Assembly: GCA_050049955.1 (NCBI GenBank) | Contig: JASFVG010000297.1 | Location: forward strand, 1 to 6,089 | Reading direction: 5' to 3' | DNA from: SKLM01 sp050049955 | GTDB taxonomy: Bacteria > Chloroflexota > Anaerolineae > B4-G1 | DNA: 6,089 bases | Shown: in pieces, positions 1 to 5,396 of the stretch | How the letters are laid out: each line of letters begins with the position of its first letter | Position numbering within the stretch: the stretch's first letter is position 1 | Program-made: the position numbers and the translations under genes | Notes under the pieces: generated by a model | Told to the model about the DNA's origin: nothing | Seen by the model: only the letters and a program-made list of their open reading frames with translations | Databases searched by the model: none

Positions 1-2
1 TC

Positions 3-194
3 GATAGGGCAAGCTTCGTTGCTGACATCACACTGCTGGAAGAAGTGGCGGACGAATCGCTAGGGGGGAGAGTCCGCACCTACCTCTTCGATACTCCTGG
101 AGAGTATGGATGCCATTTCTGGATACCAGCTGAGAACTCTAGAGGGTTTTGGGGATGTGGACCCATCAGGATCGTCGAAGCGTCTTCAGATTAG
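3..194 (+). CDS. C-terminal fragment of an unidentified protein (5' end outside window)
   Basis: This frame is open from the left edge and ends at TAG (192-194), giving 63 residues with no start codon needed inside the window. The translation looks protein-like: an acidic helix-like part (LLEEVADES, about residues 11-19), then alternating hydrophobic residues (VRTYLFD, 24-30) and an aromatic/Gly/Cys-rich end (GFWGCGPIRIVE, 48-59) typical of beta strands closing a small domain. I do not recognise the family. Third positions are less G/C-biased than in the downstream genes, and a 63-codon open frame can occur by chance, so this is a probable call only. A competing frame (106-297) overlaps it and looks less natural. 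A hairpin 30 bases after the stop fits a gene end here. Confidence 0.5.
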   Translation, partial: DRASFVADITLLEEVADESLGGRVRTYLFDTPGEYGCHFWIPAENSRGFWGCGPIRIVEASSD

Positions 195-224
195 GTGGCT
201 GGCACGCGACGATAAGTGGTTCCC

Positions 225-243
225 TGGCCTGAGCCTCAGGCCA
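225..243 (+). terminator. Perfect 8-bp hairpin after the partial gene, possible transcript end
   Basis: TGGCCTGA (225-232) and TCAGGCCA (236-243) are exact reverse complements around a GCC loop. An outer pair, TGGCTGG (196-202) with CCAGCCA (244-250), could enclose it. It lies between the stop of the left-edge gene and the ribosome binding site of the next gene. No T-run follows, so it is not a canonical intrinsic terminator. It could be a U-less terminator, a 3'-end stabilising hairpin or a leader element of the following gene. Confidence 0.35.
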
Positions 244-270
244 CCAGCCAGTAACCGATGGACTAGTGGT

Positions 271-277
271 GGGAGGT
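271..277 (+). promoter_or_regulatory. Ribosome binding site deciding the ATG start at 281
   Basis: GGGAGGT ends 3 bases before ATG 281, giving a good Shine-Dalgarno core with somewhat short spacing. GTG 266 and GTG 269 lie in the same frame upstream of, or running into, this motif and have no comparable site of their own. ATG 281 is therefore the better start. Confidence 0.6.
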
Positions 278-280
278 CGC

Positions 281-994
281 ATGAACACAAGACTTGATAC
301 CCCTCAATCTGAGAAGCGTTCCAACCGTGCTGCAAGCATCTTCAAGGTTGCCAGAGCCCTCGCGATCTTCCCGGGTGTGATGGTCGTTGTCCTCTTTCTG
401 GCCGCTGGCCGACTGGACTGGACCTGGGCGTGGGTCTTCCTCGGCATCAACCTCGCGAACGCAATGATCGCCGGCCCGATCACGCTGCGCAACAATCCGC
501 CAACCCTTGCCGAACGCGGACCCCAGGGACCAGAGCAATGGGACCTCGGAAGCATCTTCTTTCTGCTGGTTATGTGCATCGCGCTTCCCCTGGTGGCAGG
601 TCTGGGTGCGCGCTTCGGTTGGGCAGGAGGTCTCCGTCTCGCGTGGCACGTTGCCGGTGCCTGTTTGCTTGCGGTTGGATTGGGGCTCGTCTCCTGGGTC
701 GGAATAACGAACCCGCATGTCTGGTCGGACGAGACCATCAGGCCCGGGCAGGCAGTCTACACCGGCGGCCCCTACCGGTTTGTGCGTCTCCCGGCGTACG
801 CAGGGATGATTCTCCAGGCTCTCGGCGTTCCGGCCTTGTTGGGCTCGCTGTGGGCGCTCATCCCCGGCATCCTGGCGGCGGTGCTCACTGTCGTCGCGAC
901 GTCTCAGGAGGATCGGACGCTCCAAGCCGAGCTGCCCGGCTACGAGGACTACGCGCAGGCTGTCCCCTCTCGCCTCGTTCCCGGCATCTGGTGA
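281..994 (+). CDS. Isoprenylcysteine carboxyl methyltransferase-like integral membrane protein
   Basis: The protein has 237 residues and is mostly hydrophobic. I see about five membrane segments: roughly 23-43, 47-69, 89-110, 119-142, and a long hydrophobic stretch at 173-204 that probably forms a helical hairpin. The C-terminal half carries the family signature: GGPYRFVRLPAY (162-173), where homologues normally have GPYRxVRHPxY, then the acidic EDRTL motif (210-214) and an ELPGY...YA ending. In characterised ICMT/PEMT-fold enzymes this region binds S-adenosylmethionine and methylates small or lipid-linked acceptors at the membrane. The bacterial members are mostly of unknown substrate, so methyl transfer is inferred from family and the acceptor is unknown. 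The length suits short bacterial members. Leu170 in place of the family His is a notable departure and may mean weak or altered activity. The next gene starts 114 bases downstream on the same strand, so co-transcription is possible. Confidence 0.82.
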   Translation: MNTRLDTPQSEKRSNRAASIFKVARALAIFPGVMVVVLFLAAGRLDWTWAWVFLGINLANAMIAGPITLRNNPPTLAERGPQGPEQWDLGSIFFLLVMCIALPLVAGLGARFGWAGGLRLAWHVAGACLLAVGLGLVSWVGITNPHVWSDETIRPGQAVYTGGPYRFVRLPAYAGMILQALGVPALLGSLWALIPGILAAVLTVVATSQEDRTLQAELPGYEDYAQAVPSRLVPGIW

Positions 995-1108
995 GGGAGA
1001 GCCTGTTGCAGCCCGACAACTCACTGGGGCCTATCCGAGTGATGCGCCTGGGCCACTTCTCCGGGCACAGCATGGGCAAAGCCCTGGCCCTTGGTCGACG
1101 GGGTGACA

Positions 1109-3976
1109 ATGACTGAGCAGGCATTCGTGGGGCGCGAGCGCGAGCTCGCGCGGCTCAACGAGTGGCTGGCCGGTGCCCTGGCCGGCCAGGGTCAGATCTG
1201 CTTCGTGACCGGCGAGGCGGGAAGCGGCAAGACCGCCCTGATCGCCGAATTCGCTCGCCGTGCCGAGAGCGCCCACCCGGAGCTGCTCATCGCCGCCGGC
1301 AACTGCAACGCCCAGACCGGCATCGGAGACCCCTATCTTCCCTTCCGCGAGGTGCTGGCACAGCTCACCGGCGACGTGGAGGCAAAGCTTGCTGAGGGAG
1401 CCATCACCGAGGGGGTCGCCCGCCGCCTCCGGCACTTCCTCCGCATCTCAGGTCAGACGCTGGTGGAGCTGGGCCCAGATCTGATCGGCATCTTCATCCC
1501 CGGGATAGGACTGGCGGCACAGGCGGCGACCTTCGCAGCCGGGAAGGTCGGGTGGTTGGATGAGTTGGAGGATCTGGAGGGGCGCCGGCCAGAGCCAGGC
1601 GCCGGCCCGGGTCTTGACCAGGGCCGCATCTTCGAGCAGTTCACCAGAGTGTTGGGCGCCCTGGCTGCGCAGCGGCCGCTGGTGCTAGTCATCGACGACC
1701 TGCAATGGGCGGACGCCTCCTCTGTCAGCCTGCTGTTTCATCTGGGGCGCCGATTGGGAGAGAGCCGCATATTGATCGTCGGGGCCTACCGGCCGGAGGA
1801 CGTCGCCCTGGGCCGGCTTGCACCTACGCCAGGCTCAGGACATGTCCAGCCACACCCCCTTCAGGACCTGATCACCGAGTTCAGGCGCTACTTTGGCGAC
1901 ATCTGCATCGACCTGGGTCGGGCTCAGGAGGCCGAGGGCCGGAGATTCTTGGATGCCCTGCTCGACAGCCAGCCAAACCGCCTCGGCGAGGACTTCCGTA
2001 GGGCGTTATTCCGGCACACGGGAGGCCAGGCGCTCTTCACCGTCGAACTCCTCAGGGATATGAGGGAGCGAGGGGATCTTCTCCCAAGCGCGGAGGGCTA
2101 CTGGGTCGAGCGGCCGACCGTGGCGTGGGATGCTCTGCCCACCAGGGTCGAGGGTGTCATTGAGAAGCGCGTAGGCCGACTCCAAGAACCCCTACGAGAG
2201 GCACTCAGCGTGGCCAGCGTGGAGGGGGTAGAGTTCACGGCCCAGGTGGTCGCTCGCGTGCAGGAGATCAAGGAGCGGCGGCTGCTGCGAGACCTGTCTC
2301 GGGAGCTGGAGGGGCGGCACCGGCTGGTACGGGAGCTGGGGGAGTTGGAGATCGATGGTCAACGGTTCTCGCGCTATCGGTTTGCCCATGCGCTGTTTCA
2401 GCAGTACTTGTACGACGACCTCGGGACCGGAGAGCGGCGGCTGCTGCACGGTGAGATAGGCGATACGCTGGAGGCGCTGTACAGCGATAGGGCAGACGAG
2501 ATTGCCGTGCACCTGGCGCACCACTTCACCCAAGGCAAGCGATGGGAGAAGGCGTTCCGATATCTGGCGGCGGCGGGGGACGGAGCGCGCCGGGCGTATG
2601 CGAGCCACGAGGCCATCGCCTCCTATACCCGGGCCATTGAGGTGAGTGCCCGGATCACGCCTCCTCTCGACCTGGCGCGCCTCCTCCCGGTGTACGAGGG
2701 CCGTGGTCTGGTATGGATGCTACTGAGCAAGTACGATGAGGCCATCGGCGACTTCGAAAAAGCGCGCCAGTTGGCCAGCGTCTCGGAGGATCTGAGGCAA
2801 GAGGGTAGGAGTCTACTCCGTCTGGCCACTGCCAACTTCATGAAGTTCTCTCAACATCACTTCCGGGCGGAGAAGGCTGCCCGGGAGGCTCGCCGGCTCT
2901 CGAAACAGGTGGGAGACCAGAGCACTTTCTCCAAGAGCCTCGCTGTACTGGGGTTCGTATATCAGGCACGCGGTGATCTGCAGGCGGCGGATAGGGCGTG
3001 CGAGGAGTCACTAGAGATCAGCCGGCGGGAGGGATACAAGGACGCCCTGGCCCCGGGCCTGATGATGCTTGGCTATCAGGCCTATTGGCAGGGGGATTTC
3101 GAGCGCGCCATCCAGCTTGGCCAGGAGGGGGTGGCGGCGGCGCGCGACGTACGCGACGGCCTCAACGAGCTCTTTCACCTTACCCTCCTCGCCCAGTCCT
3201 ACGTGAGGCTAGGGAGCTATGACCAGGCTCACAGCCTGTTGCGAGAGACGCTGGCAACGGCGGAGGAGCGAGACAACAAGCACTTCATCGGGCGTCTTAC
3301 GAACACTCTGGGCTGGTTCCATCTCCAGCTTGGCGATGTCTCCCGTGCCGTGGAGCTCGATCGGGAGAGCGTGGAGCTGGGGCGTACGCATCGCGTCTCC
3401 AACGTGGAGACGAGCGCGTTGATCAATCTGGGGCTCGATTACATCATGCTGGGCGATCCTGAGCGTGCCCGGTCGTACCTCGAGCCGACCTTCGAGCGCG
3501 TACGCCAGGAGGCATCCGGCGCCCACCAATGGCGTTGGCAGATCCGGCTGCTCGGCGGGTTGGCGGAGCTGCACCATGCCGCGGGGTCATACGAGGATGC
3601 GCTGCGCTGTGTCGAGGAGGGGATCAGGGAGGCACAGGCCACGTCCTCTCAGAACTACGTCGCTGAGGGCTGGGCTCTCCGTGGCCGGATCCTGGCGCAC
3701 CTGGGGAAATCCCAGGCTGCTGGAGCCGACCTGCAGCGGGCCCACGCTCTGGCCCAGCAGTTGAACAGCCCCTCGCTCTCCTTTCCGATCGCCTACTATC
3801 TGGGACGCTGGTTCGAAACGGGAGGGCAGCCGGCACGAGCTGTCGAGCTGTACGCCGCCGCCCAGGCCACCGTAGAGCAGATAGCGGGCGCTGTCGAGAA
3901 CCAGGCTCTGCGATCCACGTTCCTCGGATTGGCAAAGGTGCGAGCGCTTCGTGAAGCTCTCACCAGGATTCACTAG
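1109..3976 (+). CDS. STAND-type AAA ATPase with C-terminal TPR array, no output domain
   Basis: The protein has 955 residues. It opens with the FVGRERELARL motif of AAA_16/STAND ATPases. Walker A is GEAGSGKT (35-42) and Walker B is LVLVIDDLQWAD (191-202), followed by the sensor-like GAYRP (225-229). Between the Walker motifs lies a hydrophobic, Gly-rich stretch (about 117-150). A helical segment including RFAHALFQQYLYD (about 423-435) comes next, then roughly nine or ten TPR-like repeats from about 525 to 927. It is probably a cytosolic nucleotide-switched sensor or scaffold: TPRs bind a partner or ligand and the ATPase controls assembly. In related proteins this core is fused to a LuxR-type helix-turn-helix, a SARP domain or a class III adenylate cyclase; none is visible here and the chain ends just after the last TPR. 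ATG 1109 is chosen because FVGRE follows within a few residues. TTG 1091 and GTG 1103 are in-frame alternatives, and the upstream GGGGTG is a weak ribosome site. Function and partners are unknown. Confidence 0.85.
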   Translation: MTEQAFVGRERELARLNEWLAGALAGQGQICFVTGEAGSGKTALIAEFARRAESAHPELLIAAGNCNAQTGIGDPYLPFREVLAQLTGDVEAKLAEGAITEGVARRLRHFLRISGQTLVELGPDLIGIFIPGIGLAAQAATFAAGKVGWLDELEDLEGRRPEPGAGPGLDQGRIFEQFTRVLGALAAQRPLVLVIDDLQWADASSVSLLFHLGRRLGESRILIVGAYRPEDVALGRLAPTPGSGHVQPHPLQDLITEFRRYFGDICIDLGRAQEAEGRRFLDALLDSQPNRLGEDFRRALFRHTGGQALFTVELLRDMRERGDLLPSAEGYWVERPTVAWDALPTRVEGVIEKRVGRLQEPLREALSVASVEGVEFTAQVVARVQEIKERRLLRDLSRELEGRHRLVRELGELEIDGQRFSRYRFAHALFQQYLYDDLGTGERRLLHGEIGDTLEALYSDRADEIAVHLAHHFTQGKRWEKAFRYLAAAGDGARRAYASHEAIASYTRAIEVSARITPPLDLARLLPVYEGRGLVWMLLSKYDEAIGDFEKARQLASVSEDLRQEGRSLLRLATANFMKFSQHHFRAEKAAREARRLSKQVGDQSTFSKSLAVLGFVYQARGDLQAADRACEESLEISRREGYKDALAPGLMMLGYQAYWQGDFERAIQLGQEGVAAARDVRDGLNELFHLTLLAQSYVRLGSYDQAHSLLRETLATAEERDNKHFIGRLTNTLGWFHLQLGDVSRAVELDRESVELGRTHRVSNVETSALINLGLDYIMLGDPERARSYLEPTFERVRQEASGAHQWRWQIRLLGGLAELHHAAGSYEDALRCVEEGIREAQATSSQNYVAEGWALRGRILAHLGKSQAAGADLQRAHALAQQLNSPSLSFPIAYYLGRWFETGGQPARAVELYAAAQATVEQIAGAVENQALRSTFLGLAKVRALREALTRIH

Positions 3977-4081
3977 CTCTGGGCAAGACGGATGAAGGCG
4001 CGGACTAGATTGAGAGTGCACTGCTGGTCTGCTCCTCACGCAACGCGTCAGCATCGACCGCCTGCCAGGCAACCGGACATC

Positions 4082-4110
4082 TTGCACTTTAGAGCTCTAG
4101 GCCCTACAAT
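4082..4110 (+). promoter_or_regulatory. Sigma70-type promoter for the alpha/beta hydrolase gene
   Basis: TTGCAC (4082-4087) and TACAAT (4105-4110) are separated by exactly 17 bases. The -10 box matches five of six consensus bases, while the -35 box keeps only TTG. Transcription would begin near 4117, leaving a leader of about 170 bases before the TTG start at 4290. The local sequence is more A/T-rich than its surroundings, as expected for a promoter. A 10-bp palindrome, TAGAGCTCTA (4090-4099), lies in the spacer, where a bound repressor would block RNA polymerase. Confidence 0.5.
4090..4099. promoter_or_regulatory. Candidate operator: palindrome inside the promoter spacer
   Basis: TAGAGCTCTA is a perfect 10-bp palindrome placed between the -35 and -10 boxes. 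This is a classic position for a repressor site, or for spacer-binding activators of the MerR type, though those usually act at 19-20 bp spacers and this one is 17. The role is inferred from position only, and no regulator gene is adjacent. Confidence 0.3.
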
Positions 4111-4276
4111 CCGGCACAGGGCGGGACGTCGCGGCGACGAGTTGCGCTACGTCCGGACGATGCTAGCTCAGTGCGAAATGGAGAGGAGATTCTGCTCGAG
4201 CAGCCGTCGCCTGCGGACGTTCAGAGCGCCTGGCGCTAGTCCGTGTGGTGCGGCCTCATCTGACAGCCGGCGTGTT

Positions 4277-4287
4277 GAGGGGGAGGG
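4277..4287 (+). promoter_or_regulatory. Purine-rich ribosome binding site supporting TTG 4290
   Basis: GAGGGGGAGGG precedes TTG 4290. It offers a GAGG core nine bases upstream and a GGGAGG core three bases upstream. No equally good site precedes GTG 4245 or GTG 4248, and GTG 4272 and TTG 4275 sit at the edge of the motif itself. This is the main reason to shorten the protein from the longest possible frame. Confidence 0.55.
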
Positions 4288-4289
4288 AA

Positions 4290-5186
4290 TTGCAGGATAG
4301 GGATAGGGAAGGCATCGTCTCGACCGACGACGGGATCCGGCTCCAGTACCACCTCCTGGGCGACGGTCCGGACACCGTCGTCATTCCGTTGGCTTGTCAG
4401 CTGCTGGAGGACCTGCGGCCCCTTGCCAAGGGCCGTCGGCTGATCTCCTACGATCCGCGGGGGCGGGGCCAGTCGGACCGCGATCCGCGCCCCGAGCACA
4501 TTTGGACAGACTACGAAGTCAGAGACCTCGAGACCCTGCGGCAGTACTTTGACCTGGAGCAGATGGCGCTGGTGGGGTGGTCAGCCCTGGGCGGGATCGT
4601 GGCGCTCTATGGAGCGCAGTACCGTGACCTGGTCAGCCGAATGGTGTTGATGTGCCCGCTCTCGCCGCGCAGTCCGGCCCCGTACGATGATCCCGAGGCG
4701 GCTCGACGCAAGGAAGCGGCGCGCATCGACCCAGAGCCCGCCGCCCGGCTGCGAGAGATGATGAATAGTGGGCAACACGTCCGGGAGGCAGAGTGGTTCT
4801 GCCGCGAGTTCCAGCGGGTTATCGTCCCGCGCCAGATGGGCCGCCCCGAGGCGCTGGCTCGGATGAAGAGCGACCCGTGTGCACACCCGAACGAGTGGTG
4901 GCACAACCTCCACCAGCACCACGAGATCCACGCGCCACCCGAGACGCGGAGCAACTACGACTGGCGCGAACTGGTCGGCCGGGCCGTCGCCCCCGCGCTC
5001 GTCGTGCACGGCACGGAGGATCTGATTCCCGTGGACTCGTCGCGCGAGTGGACAGAGGTACTCCCCCAGGCGCGACTCCTTGCCATCGAGGGAGCCGGGC
5101 ACTATCCGCACCTGGAGGCGCCCGAGGCGTTCTTCCCAGCTGTGGAGAGATTCCTGGATGGCAGATGGCCTGATGAGGCGATCTGA
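4290..5186 (+). CDS. Alpha/beta-fold hydrolase with intact Ser-Asp-His triad
   Basis: The protein has 298 residues from the TTG start. A YDPRGRGQSD motif lies near residues 53-62, where proline iminopeptidase-like and related hydrolases have a D/YxRGxGxS segment. The nucleophile elbow is GWSALGG with Ser98. The acid is Asp244 in HGTEDLIP and the base is His271 in GAGHYPHLE. The region between about 130 and 220 is the cap or lid, rich in Arg, Glu and His. No signal peptide is seen, so it is probably cytosolic. The fold and catalytic type are clear; the substrate (ester, lactone, amide or peptide) is not. TTG 4290 is preferred because the purine-rich GAGGGGGAGGG (4277-4287) lies directly upstream and homologues begin just before the REG...DDGIRLxY strand. 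GTG 4245 would add 15 residues, partly translated from this ribosome site. It seems to be transcribed from the promoter at 4082-4110. The elbow has Leu at Ser+2 and Gly at Ser+3, unlike the usual GxSxG. Confidence 0.85.
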   Translation: MQDRDREGIVSTDDGIRLQYHLLGDGPDTVVIPLACQLLEDLRPLAKGRRLISYDPRGRGQSDRDPRPEHIWTDYEVRDLETLRQYFDLEQMALVGWSALGGIVALYGAQYRDLVSRMVLMCPLSPRSPAPYDDPEAARRKEAARIDPEPAARLREMMNSGQHVREAEWFCREFQRVIVPRQMGRPEALARMKSDPCAHPNEWWHNLHQHHEIHAPPETRSNYDWRELVGRAVAPALVVHGTEDLIPVDSSREWTEVLPQARLLAIEGAGHYPHLEAPEAFFPAVERFLDGRWPDEAI

Positions 5187-5308
5187 TGTGCTTGGCAGGC
5201 TCACAGTGGTGCTCCCCCCGGACGCTCATTCCGACGGCTCGCGGATCGAGGAGCCACCTGTGGCAACACAAGGGATTTCGGGTCACGCGCCAGCAGGTCA
5301 TAAAGGCA

Positions 5309-5368
5309 CTGCTCCCGCCGGATTCGCAATCCGGCGGCACCGGCGGATCACAGACCCGCCGGGAGCAG
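5309..5368 (+). ncRNA. Predicted three-way-junction RNA in the deoD leader
   Basis: Three perfectly complementary stems nest within 60 bases: P1 CTGCTCC (5309-5315) with GGAGCAG (5362-5368); P2 CGCCGGATT (5316-5324) with AATCCGGCG (5328-5336) around a CGC loop; P3 CGGCGG (5341-5346) with CCGCCG (5356-5361) around a 9-base loop. Only four unpaired bases (5337-5340) lie in the junction. The element ends 16 bases before the deoD ribosome site, so it could control deoD translation or mRNA decay. The purine riboswitch is also a three-way junction and would suit this gene, but its conserved junction and loop sequences are absent here. No T-run follows, so it is not an intrinsic terminator. High GC raises the chance of fortuitous pairing; the fold is predicted by eye. 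Confidence 0.45.
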
Positions 5369-5384
5369 ACAATGTGCACCCTTC

Positions 5385-5391
5385 AGGAGGT
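5385..5391 (+). promoter_or_regulatory. Strong Shine-Dalgarno sequence of deoD
   Basis: AGGAGGT is a near-complete anti-16S match, separated by five bases from ATG 5397. It fixes the deoD start, which also agrees with the conserved N-terminus of the family. It is the strongest ribosome site in the window. Confidence 0.85.
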
Positions 5392-5396
5392 AGACT

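Larger units (their letters stand above)
3977..4289 (+). other. Intergenic region, non-coding, rich in short perfect inverted repeats
   Basis: No frame in these 313 bases looks protein-coding and I recognise no RNA gene. The stretch holds the promoter at 4082-4110 and at least six unrelated perfect inverted repeats with no spacer or one central base: 4060-4070 (GCCTG-C-CAGGC), 4090-4099 (TAGAGCTCTA), 4128-4138 (GTCGC-G-GCGAC), 4150-4159 (CGTCCGGACG), 4192-4203 (CTGCTCGAGCAG) and 4225-4237 (AGCGCC-T-GGCGCT). With loops of 0-1 base these suit binding of dimeric proteins to DNA better than RNA hairpins. One longer RNA stem is possible: GGACGT (4124-4129) with ACGTCC (4149-4154). No terminator with a T-run follows the ATPase gene. 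Confidence 0.55.
5187..5396 (+). other. Intergenic leader between hydrolase gene and deoD
   Basis: These 210 bases separate the two genes. The notable content is the foldable element (5309-5368) and the deoD ribosome site (5385-5391). A short inverted repeat, GGCTC (5236-5240) with GAGCC (5251-5255), lies closer to the hydrolase stop. I see no convincing promoter; CATAAA at 5299-5304 resembles a -10 box but lacks a matching -35 box. ATG 5186 overlaps the hydrolase stop as TGATG, but its frame runs out of phase into deoD and its translation is not protein-like. Confidence 0.5.

Noticed and set aside
99..191. Cupredoxin-like ending (PGEYGCHF...GPIRIVE) in the left-edge protein
   Set aside because: The Cys spacing and the expected His and Met copper ligands do not fit a blue-copper site; the likeness is only in strand pattern.
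106..297. 63-residue open frame with GGAG just upstream of its ATG
   Set aside because: It overlaps the more protein-like frame ending at 194 and runs past the next gene's start; its translation has no recognisable order and its GGAG spacing is only three bases.
263..1024. 253-residue open frame on the minus strand
   Set aside because: It lies antisense to the methyltransferase-like gene, is Arg/Gly/Asp-rich low-complexity sequence and has no motif; it is a shadow of GC-rich coding on the plus strand.
1006..1034. Possible promoter TTGCAG-17-GCCTAT ahead of the ATPase gene
   Set aside because: The -10 box is a poor match and the region is GC-rich; not enough to call.
1050..1090. Inverted repeat GGGCCA/TGGCCC enclosing GGGC-AAA-GCCC before the ATPase gene
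   Set aside because: The stems are only 4-6 bases and no T-run follows; such pairings are expected in GC-rich DNA.
4581..5204. 207-residue open frame on the minus strand
   Set aside because: It lies antisense to the hydrolase gene, which carries a full catalytic triad; the minus-strand product has no recognisable features.
5276..5304. Possible deoD promoter with CATAAA as -10 box
   Set aside because: The matching -35 position is TTTCGG, only a weak match, so no promoter was called.
5309..5368. tRNA or purine riboswitch as an identity for the folded deoD leader
   Set aside because: There is no D-arm or proper anticodon loop on either strand, the T-loop-like TTCGCAA lacks the conserved A58, and the conserved purine-riboswitch junction and loop bases are missing.
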